Origin: Sphingomonas sp. R-74633
GTDB taxonomy: Bacteria; Pseudomonadota; Alphaproteobacteria; Sphingomonadales; Sphingomonadaceae
DNA: 64,000 nucleotides
Reading direction: 5' to 3'
Assembly: GCF_013416555.1 (NCBI RefSeq)
Contig: NZ_JACCFG010000001.1
Span: forward strand, 682,001 to 746,000
Below, piece by piece: positions 36,261 to 46,119 of this stretch. Numbering within the stretch: position 1 is the first letter of the stretch; every line of letters starts with the position of its first letter. The notes below the pieces were generated by a model, which worked only from the letters and a program-made list of their open reading frames with translations, ran no database searches and was not told the origin of the DNA. The position numbers and the translations under genes were made by a program.

Positions 36261-37265
36261 ATGCGCGAGTGGATTCGGGAGAAGGCTGGCCGGGTCGTCG
36301 TGCTGGCGATGCTGGTGGCGCTGTTCCTCTCGCCCTTCGTGGCGCTGCGCTGGATGACGTCGGTGCCGGGGACGTCCTGGGAAGGGCCGTTGCCGGCACT
36401 CAGCACCGAGGAGCACGACCTCGCCGGGCGGCTGCGCGGGCATGTCGTCGCGATCGGCAGCACGCCGCACAATATCGGCCATGCGCCCGCCTATGCCGCG
36501 GCGGCCGGCTATATCGAGCGGACGCTGACGGGGCGGGGCTATACGGTGACGCGGCAGGCGTTTGACGAGGGGCTGGCGGTCAACCTCGAAGCGGTGATCG
36601 AGCCGGCATCGGCCAGCGCGCCGACGCTGGTGGTGGGCGCGCATTACGACAGCGCCCGGTCTGCGCCCGGCGCCAACGACAATGGCAGCGGCACCGCGGC
36701 ATTGCTCGAGCTCGCCCGGCTGCTCGCCGACCTGCGCGGCAAGGCGAATGTGCGCATCCGGCTGGCCTTCTTCGCCAATGAGGAGCCACCCTTCTTCAAG
36801 ACCGAGCGGATGGGCAGCCTGGTCTATGCCAGGGCGCTGGCGGACAAGGGGCAGAAGCCCGACGCGATGTTCTCGCTCGAGACCTTGGGCTTCTACCGCG
36901 ACACGCCGGGCAGCCAGCATTATCCGTTCCCGCTCGGCGCGCTTTATCCGGACACGGGCAATTTCGTCGCGTTCGTTGGCACGGTCTCGGCGCGGCCGCT
37001 GGTGCGCAGGACGGTCGGGGCGTTCCGCGCCGTCGCGCAATTCCCGAGCGTCGGCGGCACCGCGCCGGGCTTCGTCCAGGGCATCGACTGGTCGGATCAC
37101 TGGTCGTTCGGTCAGATCGGCGTGCCCGCACTGATGATCACGGACACTGCGCCGTTCCGCTATCCGCATTATCACACGGCGAAGGATACACCGGACAAGC
37201 TCGATTATGAGCGGCTGGCGCGGGTGACCGCAGGGCTGGAGCGGCTGCTGCGCGGCTGGCGATGA
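36261..37265 (+). CDS. membrane-anchored M28-family metallopeptidase
   Basis: 334 residues. N-terminal signal anchor (about 9-30, GRVVVLAMLVALFLSPFVAL) and one M28 domain: VVGAHYDSARSAPGANDNGSG (metal His and Asp), FFANEEPPFF (Glu pair), SLETLGFY, and YPHYHTAKDTPDKLDY (last His). It probably cleaves peptides in the periplasm. Distinct from the M28 enzyme at 29.9 kb, which has a PA-like insert. It overlaps or abuts the next gene, with which it is probably cotranscribed. Confidence 0.88.
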   Translation: MREWIREKAGRVVVLAMLVALFLSPFVALRWMTSVPGTSWEGPLPALSTEEHDLAGRLRGHVVAIGSTPHNIGHAPAYAAAAGYIERTLTGRGYTVTRQAFDEGLAVNLEAVIEPASASAPTLVVGAHYDSARSAPGANDNGSGTAALLELARLLADLRGKANVRIRLAFFANEEPPFFKTERMGSLVYARALADKGQKPDAMFSLETLGFYRDTPGSQHYPFPLGALYPDTGNFVAFVGTVSARPLVRRTVGAFRAVAQFPSVGGTAPGFVQGIDWSDHWSFGQIGVPALMITDTAPFRYPHYHTAKDTPDKLDYERLARVTAGLERLLRGWR

Positions 37266-37279
37266 AGAGGAGGCATAGG

Positions 37280-38194
37280 ATGCGATCGATCCTGCTGGCA
37301 GCCGCACTGCTCATGGCCGCGCCCGCCGCGGCGCAGGCGCCGGCGCTGCAATCCACCACCGACGCGTTCGATACATTCGCGACGTCCACGACGACGATGC
37401 CGCCTGCGGAGCGCGTAAGGGCGTTCCGCGACAGGTTCGATGCGCTGGTACCGGGCTTTTACGAGCCGCGCTTCGGGGCGACCGAGGCGCAGTATGATGC
37501 GCGGGTGCAGAAGGCGCTCGAGGACTATCCGGCGGCGCGCGACAAGTTCCTCGCCGTCGCAAAGAGCTTCTCGGCGGCCTATGCCACCGCGACCACGCGC
37601 TTTCGCACCTTCTTCCCCGACTACGCGCCCGACATGCCGGTCTATCTGGTGCACTCGCTAAACGAGATGGACGGCGGCACGCGCGAGCTGCGCGGCAAGA
37701 CGGTCGCGATCTTCGGCGCGGATGTGATCGCGAAGATCCACGATCCCGCATCGATCGGACCGTTCCTCGACCATGAGATGTTCCATTTCCACCACGCGAA
37801 ATACTTCCCGGATTGCCCGGCGCTGTGGTGCTCGCTGTGGCAGGAAGGGCTGGCGGTCTATGTCGCGTCGCGGATGAACCCGGGTGCGGACGACCGTGCG
37901 CTGCTGCTCACCGTCCCGCGGCCGATCCGGCCCGAGGTGGAGCCGAGGCTGGCGGCGGCGATGTGCCTCCTCCGGGGCAGGCTCGCATCGACCGATCAGG
38001 ACGATTACGCGATGTTCTTCTTCGGCAAGGGCGGCAAGGCGCAGGCCGGCTGGCCGCCGCGCTTCGGCTATTATCTGGGCTATGTGCTGGCGAAGCAGCT
38101 GGGGGAGTGCATGTCGCTCGATGCGCTCGCCAGGCTGCCGCCGGAGCAGGTGAAGGCGAAGCTGGAAGCGGCGCTGGCGAGCTATCGCTGCTGA
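37280..38194 (+). CDS. exported predicted zinc protease (HExxH) protein
   Basis: 304 residues. Signal peptide (RSILLAAALLMAAPAAAQA). The centre reads FLDHEMFHFHHAKYF, an HExxH zinc motif with a following His cluster, and LWQEGLAVYVASRM supplies a downstream Glu like gluzincin-type or DUF2268-type peptidases. The ATG at 37280 has the good SD GAGGAGG; an earlier ATG at 37262 overlaps the stop of the M28 gene by 4 bp. The specific family is not certain. Confidence 0.75.
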   Translation: MRSILLAAALLMAAPAAAQAPALQSTTDAFDTFATSTTTMPPAERVRAFRDRFDALVPGFYEPRFGATEAQYDARVQKALEDYPAARDKFLAVAKSFSAAYATATTRFRTFFPDYAPDMPVYLVHSLNEMDGGTRELRGKTVAIFGADVIAKIHDPASIGPFLDHEMFHFHHAKYFPDCPALWCSLWQEGLAVYVASRMNPGADDRALLLTVPRPIRPEVEPRLAAAMCLLRGRLASTDQDDYAMFFFGKGGKAQAGWPPRFGYYLGYVLAKQLGECMSLDALARLPPEQVKAKLEAALASYRC

Positions 38195-38215
38195 CCGTGC
38201 CGGGGGCCGGCACGG
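38195..38215. terminator. perfect 9-bp hairpin between convergent genes
   Basis: CCGTGCCGG-GGG-CCGGCACGG. No T-run follows, so it may act as a transcript-stabilising or bidirectional barrier rather than a classical terminator. Confidence 0.5.
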
Positions 38216-38228
38216 CCAACATCGGGCC

Positions 38229-38627
38229 TCAGGCCTTCTTCATCGCCGCATCCGCGCTCCACGCACCGCCGCCGGCGGCTGCGAGGTAGAGGAAGATGAA
38301 GCAGTAGAGCAGGATCGTCTCGCCGCCGTTCACCAGCGGGAAGAATTTCGCGCCCATGCCCGCATGCGCCATGAAATAGCCCACCGCGCACATGCCGGAG
38401 GCGATGAACGCGACCGGGCGGGTGAACAGGCCGATCACCAGCAGCGCGCCGGCGACGAGCTCGATCGTGCCCGATGCCAGCAGGATCGGCGGCATCGGCG
38501 AGGGGAACGGCATCGGCGACGGCGGAAAGCCGAAGAACTTGCTCAGGCCGTGCTGCAGGAATGCGAGGCCCGCGACGATGCGCAGCACGCTGAGCAGCTT
38601 GTCGGACCAGGTGGCGGGAATGGGCAT
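38229..38627 (-). CDS. DoxX-family membrane protein
   Basis: 132 residues with four hydrophobic helices (about 13-31, 47-66, 71-92 and 103-122). The family segment LRIVAGLAFLQHGLSKFFGFP is at the start and LIVAGLL-like ELVAGALLVIGLFTRPVAFI in the middle. DoxX proteins are inner-membrane components linked to redox and thiol homeostasis in several bacteria, but no biochemical role is certain for this short type. Convergent with the HExxH gene. Confidence 0.9.
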   Translation of the reverse strand: MPIPATWSDKLLSVLRIVAGLAFLQHGLSKFFGFPPSPMPFPSPMPPILLASGTIELVAGALLVIGLFTRPVAFIASGMCAVGYFMAHAGMGAKFFPLVNGGETILLYCFIFLYLAAAGGGAWSADAAMKKA

Positions 38628-38743
38628 GAACGTCTCTCCTCACGGCCACGCCCCAAGCGCGCCGTTTCGAGGCTGAAATGTTTCATCTCATGTCCCGCCG
38701 GTCAACCGACGCCCCGGAAACCGTATGTTTCCGGTCGCAGGCT

Positions 38744-39022
38744 TCAGGCCGTGAAGCGCTTGGTGAAGCCCTTGGCGTGCTTGTCGCCCGACGTCTGGAA
38801 GGCCTCGACATGGTCGACCACCGCCATCGGCGGCCCCTCCCGAAGCGCCTCAGTAAGCGAGACGAGCACTTCGTCATCGCCCTCCGCGAGCAGCTCCACG
38901 CGTCCGTCGTTGAGGTTGCGAACCCATCCCTTCACGCCAAGCTGCTTGGCAAGGCGAACCGCCCAGTCGCGATAGCCGACACGCTGCACGCGCCCCGACA
39001 CCAGAATACGCTGTGCCGTCAT
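38744..39022 (-). CDS. acyP: acylphosphatase
   Basis: 92 residues. Hydrolyses acyl phosphates. The active-site loop reads GRVQRVGYRDW, with the catalytic Arg kept (Gly of the usual VQGVGF is Arg here, Phe is Tyr). The catalytic Asn is in WVRNLNDGRVEL. Start at ATG 39022; the frame is open a little further upstream. It lies alone between DoxX and greB, all on the minus strand with separate gaps. Confidence 0.92.
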   Translation of the reverse strand: MTAQRILVSGRVQRVGYRDWAVRLAKQLGVKGWVRNLNDGRVELLAEGDDEVLVSLTEALREGPPMAVVDHVEAFQTSGDKHAKGFTKRFTA

Positions 39023-39126
39023 ATATCCCCACGCTCTTTTACCCGGCCGGCGTCCCTCGCGGCCTGTCACAACTCTATCATTTTGAAGATGCGAGGGAAT
39101 CAGCCCAGGGTGCGGCTCGTCGCGCC

Positions 39127-39603
39127 TTAGGGGTAGGTGATCGCAATCACTTCATATTCGCGCTCTCCGGCGGGGAGCATCACGCGCCTGAGGTCGCTGA
39201 TCGCGGCACCGCGCAGCGCACGCGCAATCGGCGAATTCCAGCCGACCAGCCCCTTGCCGGCATCGGCCTCGTCATCGCCGACCAGCGTGAGCGTGCGGTG
39301 ATTGTCGTCCTCATCGGCGATCTGGACGGTGGCGCCGAAATAGACGCGGCTGCGGTCTTCCTGCTGGGCAGGGTCGACGACCTTGGCTGCCTTCATCCGC
39401 TTCGACAGCCAGCCCAGCCGCCGGTCGATCTCGCGCAGCCGCTTGCGGCCGTAGATGTAATCGCCATTCTCCGAGCGATCGCCATTGCCCGCGGCCCAGG
39501 AGATCGTCTCGACCAGGGCGGGGCGCTCGGTGCCGAAGAGATTGTCGTATTCGGCCTTGAGCACGGCGTAGCCGGTGGGGGTGATGTAGTTGGGGCGGTC
39601 CAC
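39127..39603 (-). CDS. greB: transcription elongation factor GreB
   Basis: 158 residues. Rescues backtracked RNA polymerase by stimulating transcript cleavage. The N-terminal coiled coil carries the acidic tip region NGDRSENGDYIYGRKRLREI (Asp/Glu that reach the polymerase active site). The C-terminal FKBP-like domain contains VYFGATVQIADEDDN and IARALRGAAISD. The YIYGRKRLREIDRR stretch is GreB rather than GreA type. GTG start. Confidence 0.92.
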   Translation of the reverse strand: MDRPNYITPTGYAVLKAEYDNLFGTERPALVETISWAAGNGDRSENGDYIYGRKRLREIDRRLGWLSKRMKAAKVVDPAQQEDRSRVYFGATVQIADEDDNHRTLTLVGDDEADAGKGLVGWNSPIARALRGAAISDLRRVMLPAGEREYEVIAITYP

Positions 39604-39751
39604 AAATAGTGCTGTAGCAGCCGGGCGTTCGATGTGAAAAGGAATTGGGCTTGGCCGCGCTGTCCGGTAGACAGGGCCAACAGGGCATATTGTTCGCCGT
39701 AGCGGCGCCAGGAATTTGGGAGCGGACCGAGGAACTGGCCAAGGGGGGTGT

Positions 39752-42700
39752 ATGATCCATCATCGGCATATTCGCGATGTTCGTATCATGAAGGCAGGAT
39801 ATTGGCGCGCACGCTCCAACCTATCCTTGCGCCTCTGTGGCAGCATTGTCGCTGCGAGCGCGGCAGCCTATTCGCCCGCTGCCTTTGCGCAATGCGTCGC
39901 GCCCAACCCCGCCGCGCCGAACAACGTGGTCTGTTCCGGGACCAACACCACCCCGCAGACCGTTACCAGCACCGCGCCCGATGTCACCACGGCGCCGGGC
40001 TTTTCGGTCACGGCGAGCGGAACCGGGCTCGGGATCACCGCGGCTGCCGGCGGCGCATCCTATACCGATGCGAACGCATCGTCGCTGACGTCCGGCACCA
40101 TCGCGTTGCAGGTCGACGTCTCCGGTACCGGCCCGCTGCGCGTCGACGTCAATGGCGCGATCAGGGGCGGCTCGGATGGCATCCTCACGAATAATTTCGG
40201 TTCGGGTGCAACCAATGTCGTGACGCGGGGAGCGGTGACTGCGACCGATGCCGATGCGATCACCTTGCTCAACGGCGGCGATGCTACCGACGTCAGCCTG
40301 CGGACCGAGGGCGCGGTCTACGGCCAGCATTACGGCATCACGATATTGCGGTTCGGGGCGGGTTCCGGGGTTGGCACCTTCAACCTAACGGCGCTTGGCG
40401 ACGTGGTCGGCGAGTTTCGAGACGGGATCGACGCCGTTACGGGTGCCGGCGCATCGGTGATGAATGTCTCCGTCAACAACGTCACCGGCGGCCTGTATGG
40501 CATGTTGCTCGCGAACAGCGGTACGGGCGCCACGACAGTGATCGCCACCGGGACGGTTATCGGGCAAGGCCTGGGTTCGCGGCAGGCCGGAATCTATATC
40601 GAGAATGCGGCGCCGACGACCGACTTAACGCTTCGGGCGGCAACGGTTGCGGGCGGCATGTACGGCATCGACGTGCGCCAGAACGGCACCGGGCGTACCG
40701 ATATCGTGGCGGCCGGCCCCGTCACCAGCCATCGTTTCGGGATTGCGGGCATCAACGTGCTGATTGGCGCCAATGGCGGCGATGTGTCGGTTCAGGTCGC
40801 GCAGGTAAGCGGGCTGTCAGGCATGGCGGTGACCAACCAGGGCAGGGGCAGTACCACGGTGATCGCTACCGGACCGGTCCAGGCGCTGGGCGCGGGTACC
40901 GGCCTCGTTGCCTATAATCCGGGAGCCAATACCACCGATCTCACCGTGACGACCTCCGGCATCGTGACCGGCGGCAACACCGGCATCTTTGCGTCCAACC
41001 TGGGCACCGGGACCACTAGGGTAACGGCGGGCGCGGCCGTCACTGCGCAAATCGGGCCGGGTATCGATGCACGGGGTGTGGGTGCCTCCGGCGACCTTTT
41101 CGTCACTGCCACCGACACGTCCGGGGACTACGGCATTCGCGCGACCAGCGAGGGGCGCGGGCGCACGACGATCGTCTCCACTGGGCTTGCCGCGGGCGTG
41201 CAGGACGGCATCCGCGCGACCGCGCAACCCAGTTCGGTTGCGCCGGCACAGCCGGCAACGGCCGGCGCCATCGCCGTCACGGCCAACAATGCGACCGGCG
41301 CGAACAGCGGCATTGCCATCGACAATCGCGGCACGGTGGGCGCGTCGATCCAGGTGAACGGGACGGTGCAGGGCGGGGTGGCGGCGATTTATGCAACCAG
41401 CACCCCCACGCTGGGGCTCGCGATCGTCAACAACGGCACCCTCCGCAACGCGTCGGGTGCCAGCGCCAGCCAGGCGATCTTCGCAACGGGCGGGCCGGTG
41501 TCGATCGTCAACAACGGCACCCTGCTCGGCACGCTCAACCTTGCCGGTGCGGGCGGCGACGACAGCGTCGTGAACAACGGCCTGTTCGATTCCATCGGCG
41601 GCACCAGCAATTTCGGAGCGGGCAGCGATCGCCTGACGAATGCGGCAACGGGCACGATCCGGGCCGGCTTCGGCAATGCCGCGGAGACGACGACCTTCTC
41701 CGACCTCGAGCTGCTCAGCAACGCCGGCATGATCACCATGCGCGACGGCGCCGCGGGCGACAGGATCACCACTAGCGGCGCGGCGGTGTTCGCAGCGGGA
41801 TCGCAGCTCGCCATCGATTTCGGTGGCGGTGCGGTCGATCTGCTGACGGCGGGCGGCGCGCTCACCATCCAGCCCGGCGCGGCGCTGACGGTCAACCAGG
41901 TCGGGCCCATGGCGCTTGGCGAGCGCTATGTCTTTCTCTCGGCTGCGGGCGGCATCACCGGCAGCTTCGCCTTCGAGCCTCGCTTCCAGAGCGCGTTTGT
42001 CGGCCTGCAGGTCGGCTACACCGCGACGACCGCCTACCTCGAATATGCGCAGCTGCGCGCTTTGGCGGCAGCCGGCCTGACCGGAAACCAGCGCGCGGTG
42101 GCGGCTGGGCTTGATTCGCTGCCGGCAACCAATGCCCTTCGGAATGCGACATTGCTGCTGCCGACCGACGCCGAGGCACGCGCCGCATTCGACAACCTCT
42201 CGGGTGAAATCCACCCGGACACGCGCACGGCGATGATCGAGGATAGTCGACTGCTTCGCAACGCGGTCCTGCGCCGGCTCGGTGCCCGGGAGAGCGGCGG
42301 CATATGGGGGCAGCTGACCGGCAATTGGGGCGAAACCGACCGGACTGCCGATGCGGCGCGCCTGCGGCGCCAGGCGAGCGGCGCCTTGCTCGGCGTGGAC
42401 GTGGATGTGGCCGACGGGATCGGCTTGGGCATTGTCGGGGGCTATCTGGACGACAGCATCCGCGTGTCCGACCGGGCCAGCAGCGGGGCGATACGCAGTT
42501 TCCAGATCACGGCCTATCTGGGCGGCAGCGCAGGGAATTTCCAATTCGATGCCGGCGGTGGCTATGCGCATGTGGAAATCGCCACGCGGCGCCAGGTGGG
42601 CTTTCCGGGATATGCCGGTGGCCGCCTGAGTGCCGATTATAACGGGTCGATGTGGCACGGCTTCGGGTCGCTGGGGTATCGCGTGCCGCTCGGTGGGGGG

Positions 42701-43111
42701 CATGTGGAGCCCTTTGCCGGGATCGCGGTGCTGCGTGCCGAGACGGATGGCTTTGCCGAGCGCGGTGCGCCGGCCGCGGCGCTCACCGTGGCGCCAGGCC
42801 ATGACAATGCGACGCTGTCGACCGCCGGCCTGCGGTTTCGTACCCCAGCCGTGGCGCGCCTTTCGTTCGACGGCGAATTGGGCTGGGCGCACGGTTTCGG
42901 CGAGCGGACCCCGGTCAATCGCCACGCCTTTGCCAGCGGCGCCGCCTTCGAAGTGATCGGCGTCTCTCGCTTCCGCAATTCGGCCTATGCGAATATCCGC
43001 GCGGCCTATCGGATCACCGACAGCGTGCGCCTCGATCTGTCCTATGACGGCGCGCTCGGGTCCGCAGGCCAGGACAATGGCGTGAGGGGCGGAATAGCCA
43101 TCGCGTTCTAA
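39752..43111 (+). CDS. autotransporter with repetitive beta-helix passenger
   Basis: 1119 residues (type Va). A long signal peptide ends near AAYSPAAFAQ (about 47). The Gly/Thr/Asn-rich passenger (about 50-750) repeats units like GMLLANSGTGATTVIATG and GIFASNLGTGTTRVTAG, expected to form a right-handed beta-helix. The C-terminal autotransporter barrel (about 845-1119) starts ESGGIWGQLTGNWGETD and ends in IAIAF. No protease or lipase catalytic motif is seen, so an adhesin-like role is likely. ATG with strong SD AAGGGGGG. Confidence 0.9.
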   Translation: MIHHRHIRDVRIMKAGYWRARSNLSLRLCGSIVAASAAAYSPAAFAQCVAPNPAAPNNVVCSGTNTTPQTVTSTAPDVTTAPGFSVTASGTGLGITAAAGGASYTDANASSLTSGTIALQVDVSGTGPLRVDVNGAIRGGSDGILTNNFGSGATNVVTRGAVTATDADAITLLNGGDATDVSLRTEGAVYGQHYGITILRFGAGSGVGTFNLTALGDVVGEFRDGIDAVTGAGASVMNVSVNNVTGGLYGMLLANSGTGATTVIATGTVIGQGLGSRQAGIYIENAAPTTDLTLRAATVAGGMYGIDVRQNGTGRTDIVAAGPVTSHRFGIAGINVLIGANGGDVSVQVAQVSGLSGMAVTNQGRGSTTVIATGPVQALGAGTGLVAYNPGANTTDLTVTTSGIVTGGNTGIFASNLGTGTTRVTAGAAVTAQIGPGIDARGVGASGDLFVTATDTSGDYGIRATSEGRGRTTIVSTGLAAGVQDGIRATAQPSSVAPAQPATAGAIAVTANNATGANSGIAIDNRGTVGASIQVNGTVQGGVAAIYATSTPTLGLAIVNNGTLRNASGASASQAIFATGGPVSIVNNGTLLGTLNLAGAGGDDSVVNNGLFDSIGGTSNFGAGSDRLTNAATGTIRAGFGNAAETTTFSDLELLSNAGMITMRDGAAGDRITTSGAAVFAAGSQLAIDFGGGAVDLLTAGGALTIQPGAALTVNQVGPMALGERYVFLSAAGGITGSFAFEPRFQSAFVGLQVGYTATTAYLEYAQLRALAAAGLTGNQRAVAAGLDSLPATNALRNATLLLPTDAEARAAFDNLSGEIHPDTRTAMIEDSRLLRNAVLRRLGARESGGIWGQLTGNWGETDRTADAARLRRQASGALLGVDVDVADGIGLGIVGGYLDDSIRVSDRASSGAIRSFQITAYLGGSAGNFQFDAGGGYAHVEIATRRQVGFPGYAGGRLSADYNGSMWHGFGSLGYRVPLGGGHVEPFAGIAVLRAETDGFAERGAPAAALTVAPGHDNATLSTAGLRFRTPAVARLSFDGELGWAHGFGERTPVNRHAFASGAAFEVIGVSRFRNSAYANIRAAYRITDSVRLDLSYDGALGSAGQDNGVRGGIAIAF

Positions 43112-43155
43112 TGGCGCGGGGTGATCGCCGCGAAATCGATGCGCGAGGGTGGCGC

Positions 43156-45171
43156 TCAGCCCGGCCGGTTCTTGCCCAGATACCAGCTCGTATTCGCCGG
43201 CCCGCGCGAGCGGGCGCGTTCGGGGTTGAGCAGGTCATAGACCACCGCGTTCTCGATCACGCGCTGGACGTAGTTCTTGGTCTCGAAGATCGGAATCTGC
43301 TCGATCCACTGGACCATGTCGCCGCCCGGCAGGCGGGGATCGCCGTTCGCGCGGATCCACTTGTTCACATTGCCGGGACCGGCATTGTAGGCGGCGATCG
43401 CCAGCGGGTAGCTGCCGTAGAGATTGTACATCCGCTGGAAATAGGTCGAACCGAGCTGGATGTTGTAATCGGTGTTCGAGTTGAGCGAGCCCGGATCATA
43501 GCTCATGCCGAGCTTGGTCGAGACTTCGCGTGCCGTGCCCGGCATCAGCTGCATCAGCCCGCGCGCGCCGGCATGGCTGACCGCGTCGCGATCGAACTGG
43601 CTTTCCTGGCGGGCAATGGCGTGGACGATCGTCCAGTAATCCTGCTGCGAGGCGGGGACCGCGACCGTCGGATAGCCCGCGGCGGTATAGTCCGACAGGC
43701 CGTTCTGGAGCGCACTCTTGCCGACCAGCACGCCGAGATCGGGGCGGCCGATCGCGCGGCTCAGCTCGGCGGCGAGGATGTGATCGGTGTCGCTGGTCGC
43801 GTCATTGGCGATCTGGCGGATGAACAGGCCCTGGTCCTGGCGATTGCCCATCGTGCCGAGCAGCTGCGCGGCGCGGACGGTTTCCTTCTTGAAGAAAGCG
43901 TCGCGAACCGCCGGATCGCCGACGCGGGCGTTGAAGTCGGGCGGGCGCTTGAGCGGGTTGCCGAGATGCTCGGTGGCGAGCTGGCCGTAATAGACGTCGG
44001 GGAAGCCGGCGGCCTGCGTGAAATATTTGGTCGCGGTCGCCTGGTCGCCCGCCCTCTCGGCGGCGCGGCCGGCCCAGTAGAAGCCCTTGGACTGGGTAGT
44101 CGGCGTCTTCGAGCCATGGCCGTAGCGATCGAACATGCCGATCGCATCGCGGCTGCGGCCGAGATTGTTGAGCGCCACCGTGCCGGCGAGCCAGGTGAGG
44201 CTGGTATAATCGTCGCGTTCGCCGAGCGGCTGCTCGCTGATGTCGGTGCCCGCCGGGAAGGCGTCGTCGACCTGGCTGGCGATCTGATAGGCGAGGCTGA
44301 ACTGCCCGTCCGACTGGGCACCGCGCGCCGCGGTCAGCAGCACTTCATACCATTCCTCGGCATCACCCGGGAACGACGCGAGCTGGCGCGGCTGGGCGAG
44401 ATAGGCGCGCATTGCCGGGCTCTGGCCGGTGTCACGCAGCCATTGCGCGCGATCGGCGATGAAGCCCGGATTGGTCCGGCCAAGGGCAAGCGCGTTCGAA
44501 CCCTTCAGATCGGCATCGGGCGCCTTGGTACGGAAGGCGACGCGCGCGTCGAACACCGGGCGCATCGCGGGCGAGACATAGGAAAGCTGGCGCTGCGCGG
44601 CGCTGAGCGAGCCGGCCCAGAGCAGCATGTCCATCCGCGCGTCATGATCCGCGGGCGTCAGCGCCGACGAGAAGCCGGCGAGGAGCGCGGTTTCGTCACG
44701 CGGACGCAGCACGCCGTGGCGCCAGGCGCGGCGGGCCTGCTCTTCGCCTTCGGCGCGGCGGCCCGAGGCGGCCAGCGCCTCGGCGTAGCGGGTGCGTCCG
44801 GCGGCGGTGAGGGGCGGAAAGCGCTCGAAGTAGCGGATGACCAGGCCGGGTGCCCAGGTGCCGCTTTCGAGCACGGTCTCGGCGGCGGCGCGGCGGCTCT
44901 TCTCGCCGGGCCAGCCGGGATGCATGAGCAGGAAATTGGCATAGTCGGAGAAGGGGAAATTATCCGACTGTTGCAGGCGCTTCCATTCGACGAGCGCATC
45001 GGAAAGCTGATCGGCCTGGATATAGGGCGGCGGCACGCGCGGTACCCCGGCTTCGAGCGCAACCTTGTACCACTGGATCTGCTCCTGGGTCAGCTGCGAC
45101 GAAGCAGCGAGCCCGGAGACACCGGCGAACAGCAACGCGCTTTTGAACAGCGGAGCAAGCATACTGGACAT
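43156..45171 (-). CDS. soluble lytic murein transglycosylase (Slt70-like)
   Basis: 671 residues. Cleaves peptidoglycan glycan strands in the periplasm. Signal-like N-terminus, a long alpha-superhelical region (about 30-490, with TPR-like helices such as GFYWAGRAAERAGDQATAT), and a C-terminal SLT domain with HAIARQESQFDRDAVSHAGA (catalytic Glu), GLMQLMPGTA and YPLAIAAYNAGPGNVNKW. Divergent from dapA with 62 bp between starts. Convergent with the autotransporter. Confidence 0.93.
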   Translation of the reverse strand: MSSMLAPLFKSALLFAGVSGLAASSQLTQEQIQWYKVALEAGVPRVPPPYIQADQLSDALVEWKRLQQSDNFPFSDYANFLLMHPGWPGEKSRRAAAETVLESGTWAPGLVIRYFERFPPLTAAGRTRYAEALAASGRRAEGEEQARRAWRHGVLRPRDETALLAGFSSALTPADHDARMDMLLWAGSLSAAQRQLSYVSPAMRPVFDARVAFRTKAPDADLKGSNALALGRTNPGFIADRAQWLRDTGQSPAMRAYLAQPRQLASFPGDAEEWYEVLLTAARGAQSDGQFSLAYQIASQVDDAFPAGTDISEQPLGERDDYTSLTWLAGTVALNNLGRSRDAIGMFDRYGHGSKTPTTQSKGFYWAGRAAERAGDQATATKYFTQAAGFPDVYYGQLATEHLGNPLKRPPDFNARVGDPAVRDAFFKKETVRAAQLLGTMGNRQDQGLFIRQIANDATSDTDHILAAELSRAIGRPDLGVLVGKSALQNGLSDYTAAGYPTVAVPASQQDYWTIVHAIARQESQFDRDAVSHAGARGLMQLMPGTAREVSTKLGMSYDPGSLNSNTDYNIQLGSTYFQRMYNLYGSYPLAIAAYNAGPGNVNKWIRANGDPRLPGGDMVQWIEQIPIFETKNYVQRVIENAVVYDLLNPERARSRGPANTSWYLGKNRPG

Positions 45172-45233
45172 GATACGCGTGTCGCCCCTATCTGCCAGCC
45201 CCGATTTCGGGAATTAAGGAAGATTCTGAGACC

Positions 45234-46115
45234 ATGTTTTCGGGCTCCATTCCCGCGCTGGTGACGCCGTTCCGTAACGGCAACTTCGCGGAGGAAGATT
45301 ATCGCGCGCTTGTTGAATGGCAGATTGCCGAGGGCTCTGCCGGGCTGGTGCCGTGCGGCACCACCGGCGAGGCCGCGACGATGCCCAAAGACGAGCATTT
45401 CGAAGTGGTCCGCATCTGCGTCGACCAGGCGAAAGGCCGTGTGCCGGTGCTCGCGGGCGCCGGATCGAACGACACTTTGGTCGCGGTCGAGAATGTGAAG
45501 GCGGCGCAGGCCGCCGGTGCCGACGCCGCGCTGATGGTCCCGCCTTATTACAACCGCCCGAGCCAGGAAGGCATCTTCCGCCACTTCGAAGCGGTGGCCG
45601 AGAAGACCGACCTGCCGATTGTGCTGTATAATGTGCCGGGCCGCACGGTGACCGACATCCAGCCGGGCACGATGGCGCGGATCGTCAAGGCGTTCCCGGG
45701 CAAGTTCCTGGGCGTGAAGGACGCGACGGGTGCGCTCGGCCGCGTGACCGAGCAGCGCGCCGGCTGCGGGGCGGACTTCATCCAGCTTTCGGGCAATGAC
45801 GAGACCGCGCTCGCCTTCAACGCGATGGGCGGAACGGGGTGCATCTCGGTGAGCGCGAACGTGGCGCCGAAGCTGTGCGCCGAGTTCCAGGCCGCCTGGG
45901 CTTCTGGCGACACCGCCAGGGCGCTCGCGCTGCACGACCGTCTCTACCCGCTGCATCTGGCGATGTTCACCGATGCCTCGCCGGGGCCGGTGAAATACGC
46001 GATGACCAAGGTGCGTCCGGGCTTCCCCGAGGAGCTGCGCCTGCCGATGACGCCGGCGAGCGAGGCGAGCCGGGTCGCGGTGGATGCGGCGCTGGCGCAT
46101 GCTGGGCTGATCTAG
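45234..46115 (+). CDS. dapA: 4-hydroxy-tetrahydrodipicolinate synthase
   Basis: 293 residues. Condenses pyruvate and aspartate semialdehyde, first step of the lysine/diaminopimelate branch. TIM barrel with CGTTGEAATM, catalytic Tyr in LYNVPGRT (Tyr132), Schiff-base Lys in GVKDATGALG (Lys162), and SGND. Full length. In many relatives dapA is followed by smpB; here a palindromic repeat pair and an oxygenase gene follow instead. Confidence 0.96.
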   Translation: MFSGSIPALVTPFRNGNFAEEDYRALVEWQIAEGSAGLVPCGTTGEAATMPKDEHFEVVRICVDQAKGRVPVLAGAGSNDTLVAVENVKAAQAAGADAALMVPPYYNRPSQEGIFRHFEAVAEKTDLPIVLYNVPGRTVTDIQPGTMARIVKAFPGKFLGVKDATGALGRVTEQRAGCGADFIQLSGNDETALAFNAMGGTGCISVSANVAPKLCAEFQAAWASGDTARALALHDRLYPLHLAMFTDASPGPVKYAMTKVRPGFPEELRLPMTPASEASRVAVDAALAHAGLI

Positions 46116-46119
46116 GCTT

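Noticed and set aside
40817-42925. 702-codon open frame antisense to the autotransporter
   Set aside because: Low-complexity Arg/Ala/Gly/Asp translation caused by GC skew in codon positions; the plus frame has a signal peptide and a barrel.
43111-45264. 717-codon open frame antisense to the lytic transglycosylase
   Set aside because: No domain; the minus frame carries an intact SLT active site.
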